Shown here in pieces: positions 25,854 through 37,600 of a stretch of 64,000 bases of DNA. The notes beneath the pieces are model-generated. The model did no database searches and had not been told where the DNA came from. It saw only the letters and a program-made list of their open reading frames with translations. The stretch lies in contig NC_134830.1 in the NCBI RefSeq assembly GCF_004210375.1, positions 63,645,326-63,709,325 on the forward strand, read 5' to 3'. A program made the position numbers and the translations under genes. Origin of the DNA: Tachypleus tridentatus (Eukaryota > Arthropoda > Merostomata > Xiphosura > Limulidae). The number at the start of each line of letters is the position of its first letter. The stretch's first letter is position 1.

Positions 25854-26125
25854 GGCCCGGCATGGCCAAGTGGGTTAAGGCGTGCGACTCGTAATCTGAG
25901 GGTCACGGCTTCGAATCCCTGTCACACCAAATTTGTTCGTCCTTTCATCCTTGGGGGCGTTATAATGTGACACGGCAATTCCATTATTCGTTAGTAAAAG
26001 ATTAACCCAAGAGTTGGCGGTGGGTGGTGATGACTAGCTGCCTTCCCTCTAGTCTTACACTGCTAAATTAGGAACAGCTAGCGCAGACAGCCCTCGTGTA
26101 GCTTTGCGCGAAATTAAAAAAAAAA
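25854..26125 (+). repeat. tRNA-derived SINE, full length (family 1)
   Basis: The best-preserved copy. It begins with the tRNA-like head GGCCCGGCATGGCCAAGTGG with an A box, then B box GCTTCGAATCCC, body TTGGCGGTGGGTGGTGATGA, TAGCTTTGCGCGAAATT and an A-rich tail. The head resembles a tRNA in its D and T arms but runs on into SINE body, so it is not a tRNA gene. Confidence 0.92.
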
Positions 26126-26712
26126 GACTTTTATACAATGCTGTCACTTTACTTGCTACGATTGCTGCGAGAATTTGATGGATAATAAGCTAACGAACAT
26201 TAGTGAATGCGAAGAACAATCCACAGAATTTTATAATAACTAAAATGTCAAGCTAATTATCTGAAATTATATTCCATGAAATGATTTTCAGATCAGGGTT
26301 ATAGAAAAAGAACTGCTTGACTAATACTTAACAGAGCAACTGTGTTTAATTCATCCTGTGGAAGATATTTTAAAATATTTGTACGATTTTCGCCGCAAAG
26401 TTATGTCTTATTTTGAACTTTAAATTGTAAAATGTGCCGCATTTACTTAGTCCAAGGTTTTGCTTATTAGCAATGAAGTAACAACACTGTTTAATGTATA
26501 GACAGGTGCTGGTGGTGTATTCACATAAAGCTTTTCTACATTGGTTGTTTATTTTCAGATATTCTCAAGCATGTACTCAGATGCTAACTGCTAGTCAACA
26601 GAAATCATCGCCAATTCTTCATTTCATTCTGCTTCATTAAATAATGGAATTTGACTATTACTGTTATAATGTAGCCACAGCTTGAAAGTGTGGATCGTGA
26701 TGTACGTATATA

Positions 26713-27704
26713 CACTGCTGGCCAAAATCTTAAGGCCATTGAACATAAAGAAAAAATATGCATTTTGCGTTGTTAGACTCAACCACTTATGTGAGTAGAG
26801 CTTCGAAAGATGAAAATAAGAAAAGGGAAAATAAAAATAAAAAACTTTTAGCATTTAATAGAGAAAATGTGAACGCTACGAAATCAGCTTAAATATTAGC
26901 TGGTCAAAAGTTTAAGACCATATCAAAAAGAAGTCCTAAATAAGGTAGGAAATGCCCAACAAGAGGTCTCAGTAGTGAGTTGTACGGCCGTAATTGCGAA
27001 TAGCTTCAATCATTCTTTGGCATGGTCGATATAAGCGTTTGCAGAAGACTGGTTGGAATGTTATTCCAAGTGGTGAAGATGGCTTCACGAAGATCAAGCA
27101 CTGTTTGGAATTGAGGTTCATTTCTCCAGACTTCCCTTGCCATCCACCCTCAAACGTTTGCCAGACAACCTGTCGAATCCTCCTGCTCAACGCCGGCGAA
27201 ATTTTCTTGGGCCGACCTCTTGAAATTTTCGTTCCGTATCCCACAGGGTCTTTTAAGAAATTTGCAACAGCAGTTTTACTACGCCCAATCTCACCAGCGA
27301 TGACACATTGAGAGAGACCTTGCTTTTGCAGTTTGACAATTCTGTTACGTTCAAACTCTCAACTTTTTAGCCTTTGCCATGTTTTTACACAATGTAACAC
27401 AGAAGATGTCAGTAGGAGATGTTGACAACGCTAATGCTGGAACACAAATGACTAAATTTCGTTGCATGTTTACCGATTAACGCTTCGTTTCAATATGGTT
27501 TTAAACTTTTGACCAGCTAGTATTTAGGCTAATTTCATAGTGTTCACATTTTCCCTATTAAATGCTAAAAAAGTTTTTATTTTTATTTTCCCGTTTTTTA
27601 TTTTGATCTTTCAAAGCTTTACTCAAATAAGTGGTTGAGTCTAACAACGCAAAATGCATGTTTTTCTTTAATGTTCGTTGGCCTTAAGATTTTGGCTAGC
27701 AGTG
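26713..27704 (-). mobile_element. Tc1-like DNA transposon relic with long TIRs (copy 2)
   Basis: Ends CACTGCTGGCCAAAATCTTA (left) and its inverse (right, ...TTTTGGCTAGCAGTG) are flanked by TA at 26711-26712 and 27705-27706, the expected target duplication. Terminal inverted repeats extend about 200 bp (to about 26925 and from about 27495). Same family as 11365-12207, here with the transposase on the minus strand and internally deleted. Confidence 0.9.
26968..27380 (-). pseudogene. Tc1-like transposase, internally deleted
   Basis: The minus strand starts MAKAKKL at 27380. It reads a Tc1 DNA-binding domain (LQKQGLSQCVIAGEIGRSKT, an HTH, and GRPKKISPALSRRIRQVV, the GRPKK minor-groove linker and second HTH), then jumps directly to the C-terminal tail (GGWQGKS..., and in the other frame FQTVLDLREAIFTT). 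The catalytic Asp residues and the SPDLNPIE block are missing. A frameshift lies between HTH and tail. It cannot encode an active enzyme. The plus-strand frame 26994-27311 is its antisense. Confidence 0.88.
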
Positions 27705-27960
27705 TATATATGTATACATGCAGGAATAGGACGTAAATGATGGACCTTTAGATTCACAGCCGAGCATATTAACGACTAGAACACGCTTGATTTATACTGT
27801 ATTATCTGCGTTACACATAATTATCTATGCTTTGTCCACGAGAAGAATCTACCTCCTGATTTTAACCTGAAAGCCTTTAAGTTACAATTAATCCACTGAG
27901 GATTAGTAAAATATTAAATGCGTATGTGACATATATGTACAGCAAAGTTTAGCGATATGC

Positions 27961-28077
27961 GTGTATGTGTTTTCTTATGGCAAAGCCACATCGGGCTATC
28001 TGCTGAGCCCAGCGAGGGAAATCGAACTCCCGAGTTTAGCGTTGTAAATCCGTAGACTTTCCACTGTACTATGGGGG
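27961..28077 (-). repeat. tRNA-derived SINE (family 2)
   Basis: Minus-strand copy with B box GAGTTCGATTTCCC, TGGGCTCAGCAGATAGCCC and tail CCATAAGAAAACACATAC. Slightly decayed. Confidence 0.8.
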
Positions 28078-28551
28078 CTTAAAGATATGCATTGTATTGC
28101 AAACAAGATTCTCCCACTTTGTACTCGTTTTTTACTATTTGAACTATTGATTTATGTCAAAGTCATAGCACATATCAATGTATCCATGAATTTAACATGC
28201 ATATCCTCGTATCTATTTGGTATTAGTATCTAATTTGAATTTTAATCTCAAAAATATTTAACGAATTTTGAATCTAAATAAATTTGACCTTAAATCTTGT
28301 CCGTGCATTTGAACCAAAAGAGAAACTAGATATGTTCAAAAGCCAACTTATCAATTTTATGCAGAAGATAAAAGAGAAATGGCAAGATGGATTCTTTAAT
28401 TTACAGATATAGATGAAGAATAGCATTAATGGCTGTGAGAAGTTCCAAGATGTAGTAAATATTTAAAATATAGCTACCCGTGTTTATCTCGTCCATCTAG
28501 CGCTATCAAGCGTAAATTCCAGCAATTTTCGTAGATAGGAAGGTCATTAAA

Positions 28552-28629
28552 ATGGCGTCTGTGCTGGAGGTCAGGCGCTATGCTTGTTATGTTATACGCT
28601 TTAATTCTGATCGAGAATTCGTAGCTTGA
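28552..28629 (+). CDS. Upstream ORF in presumed FBXO9 5' leader
   Basis: ATG GCG TCT GTG CTG GAG to TGA, 25 codons, in a good initiation context (A at -3, G at +4). If the leader is transcribed from upstream of 28552, this uORF would be met before the FBXO9 ATG and could reduce its translation. Whether it is within the transcript is unknown. Confidence 0.3.
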   Translation: MASVLEVRRYACYVIRFNSDREFVA

Positions 28630-28650
28630 AATAAAAACGGTTATTGTAAA

Positions 28651-28653
28651 ATG
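28651..28653 (+). CDS. FBXO9: FBXO9 exon 1, coding part is ATG only
   Basis: ATG at 28651 is directly followed by GTAAGA. Phase 0 fits exon 2, giving [10 protein letters not shown] (acceptor 34679) or M-SRGPG (acceptor 34691). The alternative is that translation starts inside exon 2 at 34713 (MPLAEG). Confidence is moderate because the link spans a 6 kb intron and rests on phase alone. Confidence 0.5.
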
Positions 28654-31600
28654 GTAAGAAATCTGAAACTTTATACAGCGTTATATGCTCTTTAAGTGTC
28701 CGTAATCATTTACATGCTTCCACTTTTGTTATATTTGTTCTGAAATTGAAAGTGAAATTCGCTTAGTCACGTGAAATATTACTTTGTTTACTTAGTAATT
28801 GCGTTATATTATAGTTTATAAGTTACATTGTTTACTTCGACGTGGAGTGGATATCACATGAACTGGATGACCGTGTAATTTAACTATGCGTTAGTAGTTT
28901 ATGTGTGATCATGTACCAATTTTAATATTTTATATAAATGAAACTTACGTAGAAAATATATTATTTTATCACCAAAAGCTGTTTCAAGAACTTGAATACG
29001 TTACCATTACTAAGTAATTTCGTGAGAAAATATTTGATTAAACGGTTAATACTGAGTAAGATCCTAAGTAAGTATGATTGCTTCTGACAAGTACTTAAAC
29101 TTTGAGGCAGCATGTTAGTCTTTTACATTTAATCATACCCTATACACAGTATTAATGGCTTGTATTATATTGATAACGATATTGGAAATTAAATGTCGTG
29201 CTTTTTATATGTTGTACAAAACTTCATATAAATTAATACAATCTAGTTTTAATACATAGAAAACTAAAGAGTTTCATTGATATTAAGATTTAAGTATAAT
29301 GTTAGACATGTTACATATATGAAGTCCTCTATTTTTGTTAAATTTAAAGTACTTTTAGTTTCAAATAAAAATATTGCTGTGTGATCTGCAATAATTGTAG
29401 TGGCCACAATGTGAAGCAAGTCTGTTCTAAAGCTATAAACATAAGTTGTTATTATGATCATCACACAGTGGTATAAAAGATAATGAGTGAAAAATGATTA
29501 TTTCTAATCTCCTGTGGGCCCCACTCAAAATCATAGTTACTTGATTCATCACTTGTCACCAAGTTACACCAACATCAAAAATTTAACCTCTCATTGCTAA
29601 GAAGAGCAAATTCAAATTACAGAAAAGGGCTTTTTATAGTGGTGGAGTGTATTATATATGTGGTGTATTTAGTTGTATCTTATTTATAGTGATGAACGTA
29701 CACTTACATTGGACTTAAAGAACATGTAACATTGATGCCAAGATTTTGGTGATAGTTTAGGTTCATTTATGTTTTAATACCCCTTCAGGCAATGAAAAAT
29801 AACCAGGAGCAGTCAGAAATTTTTGTTTCTCTTCACCCCACTTGAGATTAATGATTATAAGGCACCTGACTTATAACCTGATTTGTTGAGATTTAGTGAA
29901 AATATTCATTTCCTTGGTTAAAGTTCATGAGCTACAAGAAGAGAGTCAGGAGAAGCCATGAATAAACCCCAAAAGGCTGGGGGGAAAACTGAGAAATGGA
30001 GCTGAAGGGGGAACTTCGATGAGTTGTTTATGGACTGTAACATTGATGTTACAAATTTATTCTTTTAAGTTATTCACTAGGCAAGCTATTGAAAACACTA
30101 AAAAATAAATATGAAGGTCAGTATACAGTTTGACATAACACTTGTCACTAAATTATAATATAAGCCAGCAGTTTATCTTATCTACATGAATAGACTCCAC
30201 CACTTTAATGGATCTAATTGCAATTGAATGTGAATATTAAATGGGAAAATTGTAACAATACAAAAAATTGTGGGTAAAATGTCTTGTTTTTCACCAGATA
30301 GGAAGTCTTCAAGTTTATAATGAAAGTACAATAATCATACTTTGTTAGAAATCACTACCAATCCAATGATGTTGCCTAATACAATGGTAACAAAGAAGAG
30401 AAAATGTCTGTTCTATGAGAAATTGTCAGTATTTTCAGTTCAAACTCCATGTAATTAATTGTTGTCATCTCTCTTGATAGTTAGGAAATTGTGATAAATG
30501 CATAGTATTAAGAGGAACTTGTAACCTGTCTTAGTGTATTTTACTTAATGTTGTAATTGATAATCAGTTTATAGTAACAAAGAATTTAATGAGCGTTAAT
30601 GAAAGTTTAATTGAAGGACAGTTGTCTGCTTGTAGTGGAGAATTTAGTACTTTCAACAATGAGACTTTTCAAGATAACTTTTGTAATCTCATTGTATAAC
30701 TAAATATTTTAATATATTTAATAAAGCGTTGTTTGTTTTTTTGTATCTCAGCCTCCAAGCCACGGTTTTTATTCTAACTGTAAACTTCCTTGAATTGGTG
30801 ACTTGTGTTCTCTGTTGATGACTACATACCCATATTTTAAATAAATGTATATGTAACTGTATTTAAAGTCAAACTCCAAACAACTAGTCTATGTGGTGTC
30901 CCATCATTTTCCTCTTTTTTGTGAATTGGCATCAGGGGCACCTCTTCTTCCATCTCATTTACTCTTGCTTTTATATCATACATCTCACGTCCAGGAGTGT
31001 TGCTCCTACTTTTTCACGTGGAAGATTTATCAGATTCCTTTTTTCCTGAGGTGATAACCGTTCTATTATCCCATTTGTGTAACCCTTTTTTATGCATAGG
31101 ATGCCTCTTACACCTTGTTTTACATATCTTCCTTGATTTTATTCCATGACCATTTGTTTCTTTGACTCGGGCAGTTTGGGAGGGAGATTGTATCTTTTCT
31201 CCTGTATCTCTTCTATGATTGTATGGATACTGATTTTGTTTTTTGTCCATCTTAAGCACTTGCATCACTCTATTTGGGGTTCTTGTGGTTGGTTATTTTT
31301 GCTACAAACTCCTCTTCTATGGTTCTTTTATTCTCTACTCTTACCAAGTGAATTCATTAACTCATCTGGATCATTTATTCCTCCCATGCTGGAGATGCTC
31401 CAGTCTTTACCTCATCTCTTTACATCAAACCTGTTAGTTGACTCAGTCTCTGGCTTATTCTTTCAGTGATTCTTGAATAGCCTGCCTTTTTCAAATCTTT
31501 TATTGTTATCATAAGAATATAGTAGAGCAGTATAAGGGGTCTTAATCACATTAGTCTCCCTAAACTAGTAAATTTAAATAAGATTACCTCTCGCTTTTTT

Positions 31601-34600
31601 CACAATAAAATAATTAAGAGATCTTGACCTATCATTGTAAGATAACTCTTCCACCCCTAGGATCATCCTCGTAGCTGAAAATCCTTTTTGTAAATCAGTA
31701 TTCTTTCCTAGGGAAGGAGACCAAAACTGTACACTGTATTCTAAGTGAGGCTTCACTAGCACTTTTGACTTGTAATCATTTTTTATAAATACACCCTAAA
31801 ATTCTATTAGTTTTACTACTAGCAATGGAGCACTACTTCAATGACCTAAGGGACTTATTCACCACTGTGTTAAGTCCAGGGTCCTCTTCTTCAGTCATGC
31901 TATCAAGATGGTTATGATCTGTATTGAATGTTTGAACCAAATTATGATAACCTAAATGCATTATTTTGCACTTACTGTAATTAAAGATAGTTTGCAAAGT
32001 AACTGCCCATTTTACCATTTGATTCATGTAATCATTTAGTACTTTAATGTATTCAATACAGCTAGAATTAATCAAGGATTTAATGCATCTTCAAAAATTT
32101 TTTATAATTATGTCTTTTTTACTGTTGTTAACCTTAGTAACAAAGAATAAAAACACAAACACAACTCTGGGGTACTTCACAAATAAAAAAAAGGTGCAGT
32201 TTGAGTGGATTTCATTAATAACAACCTTTTGCTTTTTCCCACACATCCACCATACAATTCAATTAACTAGTCTTTCCTCAGTCTCTATTGATGTTCTTTT
32301 CTAGCTAATATGCTGTATGGAACCTTAATGAAAGTATTTAAAAATATAAATAAATAAAGACAAATATTTTCCTTTGTCCAAGTAACATCTTACAAAAAAG
32401 ATAACTTATTATTAAGACAGTTGGAGTTAAAATCAGTATAGTTACCTTCAAACAGAAAATTCCTAAGATGAAGCTTTTTTTTAAATCTATTTGTTAGTTT
32501 TACTAAAGTTATCTGTTTGCTTTCAGCAGCAAACATATACTTGCCCTAATTATCAGTCCTTGAATGCAGTTTGTTATTAGAATTCATTCAGTGACTATTC
32601 ATGAACTGTTTCAGTGGGGAATGTTGAGATTTATTAGTTTTTAAAGTTGTGGCTGACGATAATTTTATGATGTGGTTTAAGATGTGTGATAGTTTTAATA
32701 GTATGTATTTAAAATTGTGGTGTATTTACACAGAAAATTTTCAGTATATGTGATGGCAGTAGGAAAAAATAAATTTTATTTATCATCTCATAGTCTTTCA
32801 TTTATTGCAATTGTATTGAAATTAATACAGTCCATTTGACCACTCCATGTAATATTCATAGTTGCATAAGTATAAAGATTTTTTGTTTCTATTTACTGAT
32901 TAGTTAGAGATATTTCATATTACTTGAGTCAAGTATGCATGAAAGATTGAGATGTTTGGATTGTAGTTATTAAATTATATTTTAGTAAAATTAGCAGTTT
33001 TAGCCTTTTATTATAAAAATTTAGAAGTAGTGTGACTACTGCTCTCCTTTGTGTGTTACAAATGATTCAATACTTGATTTATCACAAGAAGAATTAACAA
33101 GTTGTACTCGTTAAAGATTCCAAATGTAACTAAATCTTCAAATTAATTTCAAAATCATAAAAACTGTAATTGTTTCCATTCAGAAATAGAAAGAATAATT
33201 TTGTTTGAATATGAAAGTTTATCCCTGAACACACAAACAAATCTTTAAGGGACTAATATCCAATTGTATTGAATATTTATGATAATTTTTATGTGCCAAG
33301 TGAGTTGTGCACATTAGTTTGCATTTTTAAGTCATTTACATGATAAAATTTAAATTGTGTTATTGCAGAACAATAGTGCATGTAGATATTGTTTCTGGAG
33401 AAAGAGGTACAATATTTACTATATTGTTCCTACTTCATAGTTTTGACTATTTTTGTGGATTAAGAATGACTGATGATTATCCGAAACAATTAATAATTTG
33501 TAAATTTCAAAACTATGGCAGCTGTGACACTTTCTATACTATGTTCTTGAAGTGATTGCTGAAATCAATCAATTTGAATTATAAGTACAATTTGGATGGA
33601 AATAACCTTAACAGTGTTATGAAAGGGATATTTGGGTAGTGATTGTTCAGTCTTAAGCCATCCAAACAGTGTGCTGTTGCAAGTGGTAGGCCAAATAGGA
33701 GTTTAGGTTGTATCTAACTTCTATAATTTCATTGTATAGGTCACTGGTTAGACCATATTTGGAGTATAAGTGTTCAGTCTTGGATGCTTTTTCCTTAGGA
33801 AGGACATTGAATTTTTGGAAAGAGTTCAGTGGACAGCTACTGGAATGGTGTCTAGGATTGAGGGGTTGTCATATAAGGAGAGGTTAAGATTTCTGAAATT
33901 GCTTTCTCTTGAAAGAAAGAATTAGAGAGGATCTGACTGAGATGTTTAAGATTGTAAAGGGATTTGATAGTGTTGATGCATCATATTTTTTCACTTAATG
34001 GTGAGAATTTTAGGACTAAGTGACACAAATCTAAATTTTAATAGGGTAGGAGATAATCAGGTAAAACAGTATTATTTTTTCTATTAGGGTGGTTGGTCTT
34101 TGGAACAGGTTGCCTTTAGATGTTGTGGAGGCAATAAATTTAAGTGAGTTCAAGAGAAAGCTTGATAACTAAACGATTGATAAGGGCTGCCTTTGATGGT
34201 TTTATATTATTATTTTGTATTTAATAGTTTTAGTTTAGAGATTGTCCCTAAGAATTATGTTAAAACTTGCACCATCACTTTGTTAAGCTTCTTTGAGGTT
34301 TTAGAATAAATCTAGTCAGGGCTGAGATTAATATTACGTATTAATATCTATTTTTCTTTCTCTGCTTCTGTATGTAGTTAGGTTTCAAAGCCAAAATTCT
34401 GGTATAATGAAAAATAATTTAGTTTCACATCACTTGTTCCAATCTTGCTTTATTATAGTCACATTGAACTAAGATAATTATTTGGAGAATTCTGTTTTTC
34501 ATTATTAAGTTATATATTTAAGTTATGTGTACATCATGCTGTAACATTGTTATACATGATGAAAATGAAAAAAATATTCTGAATTTTATATTTTAACTTT

Positions 34601-37600
34601 TTTATATAGTACCATTAAAAATAATATTAAAGTCAAATAAATAATTTATTTCCATAAAATATGTACCTGTTATGGGTAGGATGAACTTCAGTCTCGAGGA
34701 CCTGGGGCTTTGATGCCTTTAGCAGAAGGTACAGCAGGAGAACAAGGCAGCAGTAGTTCAGGAGGTGGGGATGGAAATGGAGATGAATCAGGTGAGGCAC
34801 AAGATGAGGAATCATCTTCGTCCAATGCATTGGTAACTATGGAAACTGAACTGGAAAACTTCAGACAAGAGTGGAGAAGAGAGCTAGAAGAATCACCCCA
34901 ATTTGATGCTTCAGGGGGAGCTACCAGGGGGAATACTGCAGAACTGAGTGAAAGGCACAAGGAAGATATAGCAGAAGAAAAGGTGAGCACATTGATAATT
35001 TGTATATCATTTAGTGGCTTGTTTTATATGTTTTTGTGCTTAACCCTTTCACAACAGGCTCGGTATAATATGTGCAAGTTAATCTACACATTTACACGTT
35101 CTGATACAGCATGTGTTCTTTACAAAATTTGGTAGACTTTTAGTAAATATTACAAGTACTTTGTATACCAAAAAATCAGGTGTTTCAATCAAATATTTTT
35201 ACTAAAGATTTGTTTGTGAAAATAGTGTTTTAATAAAAGTCTAAGTTCAAAGTGATTTCATGTTATGAGTAAAAAAAGTATTTTTGTCTCAAAAATCTCA
35301 TGTTATTTGTGTAAACTCTACAACCTCCAAAATACATTTCATATGTTTATTTTTAGCAAAACTTAATATTTTATTTTCTGTACTCTATGTTGGGTCTGTC
35401 ACTTGACTAGCCTCATATCCATCATAAGAATAGTAAGAAATAAATATAAGTTATGCTTTTTTCATACTTGAATGACTACGTATTATAACACAAAAGTGCA
35501 AAAGTTTAGTCCAAGTAGCTTAAGTCTCATAACACTCTATAGGAACATATATATTTATTATTTGTTATGATATTGACCTTCCAGTCATGCTGACCTAACG
35601 TTAAATAGCTTGTATTGATGCAGTGTGTGTGCACTTAGGTCAGTATCTAGTGATATAAAACTGACCTTTAGTGGTCCCTGTCTTGTCAGCATTTTAATGG
35701 ACTAGTATTTTGTAATATACAATCACATTTCAATTATTGTAAAACAAATATATGTATGTATGTGTATAGATTATTACTATTTAGAAATAAATTATTATAC
35801 TATTTAGAAATAAATTATTAAACTTATTCTTAAAATGTAGAATAATAAATTGGGAGGTAAAGCAAACAATTGTTTTTTCTCATTACAAACTTTGTGCTCA
35901 GTTGCTGCTGGACATAAGTTACTAAGCCTTTTAAAATTACACATGTGGAGGATATAAAAACAAATATTTTTAGGTCTAACATATACTTGAATACCAAAAA
36001 ATCATGAAGAAATACACTGATACCATAAAATTTCACTTTAATTTATTAACCTTAGTAAGTAAGATTTATTTAGATTCTAAAAAATATGAAGCTTTAAGCA
36101 GAATAAAGACAACACTTATTTCATTGAAATCATGGATTGAAAGACTGTTGTGGCATTCTCAAATAATTAAAGTGGCAGGAAAGATTACTTGGGGACATTC
36201 TAAGATGTTGATTGGTTATTCATAAAATAGTAGTTAAATAAAATTTTGAATGTAAGTCAACAAATGTAGTGACATGGTTTTTGAATTCTGACCCCTTGTG
36301 AAAGGATTAAACAACTTTTAGTACTTGTTTATTATGGGTGTTTTATTTTGTACAAACAACAAAATAAAAATTTTTAGCATGACTTCATTAAAGAAAATAA
36401 ACTTAATTTCAATTTAAGCCATGTAATTTATACATATGTGTCTGTTCTTTTGACAAGAGAACTAAGTTGATTGGTTTAATATATTTTATTTTCATACATT
36501 CTACATGAAAGACAACATTTACACACTATAAAATCAGAATTGGTATTTGATAAACTTTTAATTATATATTTGTGCATCAATGCTTTAGATATGATGTCAG
36601 ATTTTTAACTGGTGCATTGTCAGTGGAAACTGTGTGAAAAAATTATTATTAGTTTAGTAAATGATGCTAATACTGGTTTGTGGTAAACTGATGCAAAGAT
36701 TATTTTGATGTGGAATTTCTTTCAGCATAAGGTCTGTTTACGTATTGTTTTATTCAGACATGATATCTTATGTCCACTCGCAAAACAAATTCTCTTAACT
36801 TGTGCTGCCCTCTTTATACTAACCTTTTTGCTTGCTACAAGTCTTGATACTCCCACCTACCCTCATGTTTTCACATGACAGCGAGCAACAACCCACCACC
36901 ATTAGGAGTGGAACACAACTCCCAGCACAGCTGACTCCATCTAAGCTGCTTAGCCCCAAATCACTTCTCAGTTTGCATTTGTTTTGAAATTTTAGTTTGT
37001 ACATGGTAGCATTACATGTTTGTTAATAAGTATGTGATTTTCTGCAGTTATCTGTTTGGTCATTTTGCTTTCTACTCTTTGTTGAAATGCATTTGGATTT
37101 TCATGGTACTGCTGTTGTGACTGCTATACTTACTACAGTTATCTTACTAAAAATAAATGAAAAAATATGGCTTTTGGTTCACAATAGTCGTAAGGAAACC
37201 TCACAACCTGGGTTTTCCAGAATTTACTACCTTTGCACATGTTTCTGATTCACCTACAGATTTTCCTTTCATTCTTTATTCAGGGGTACCTGAACATGAG
37301 GATGTGGATTTTAATAGCCTTTTTCCTCCATTTCATGTGCAACATTGTTGTGTTTAGTTCCATTGGCACCACATTCCCACCTCCTTACCATCGTGGTATT
37401 TTCTTGGTTTTGTCCATTGGGGTTGTGTCTACCAATTCTGGGCTCTTCAGGCTGGCTTTGACTTCCTGTGTTTTTTGTTGGGTGGTCAAGGCCTTTGCCC
37501 ATCTTCTCCAAGGTCTTCTCTTTTCTTATAGTTAATAAACCAGCTGTGTTATGTTTTACATTTGTCGTCTTTTCTCCTTTTGAATAAGACACCTTTGGGA

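Larger units (their letters stand above)
28480..28653 (+). promoter_or_regulatory. FBXO9: Probable FBXO9 promoter-proximal region and exon 1
   Basis: A CpG-containing, less AT-rich patch ends in TAAAATG followed by GTAAGA, a strong splice donor. If spliced to 34680 or 34692 it supplies the initiator Met and nothing else, in the right phase (0). No TATA box is seen. A 25-codon upstream ORF (ATGGCGTCTGTG, 28552-28629) ends 21 nt before the main ATG. Transcript data are needed to confirm the exon. Confidence 0.5.

Noticed and set aside
25854..25930. Possible tRNA gene
   Set aside because: Has A and B boxes, but the sequence continues into a SINE body repeated elsewhere, and no proper acceptor stem closes it.
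26994..27311. 105-codon plus-strand frame
   Set aside because: It is the antisense of the Tc1-like transposase pseudogene on the minus strand.
31146..31469. 107-codon hydrophobic plus-strand frame
   Set aside because: Low-complexity Phe/Leu/Ser composition on a pyrimidine-rich strand; no family match; inside FBXO9 intron 1.
34983..35135. Continuation of the exon 2 frame past 34982
   Set aside because: Read-through of a GTGAGC donor into intron 2; the downstream peptide is not FBXO9-like, whereas exon 3 continues the conserved sequence in phase.
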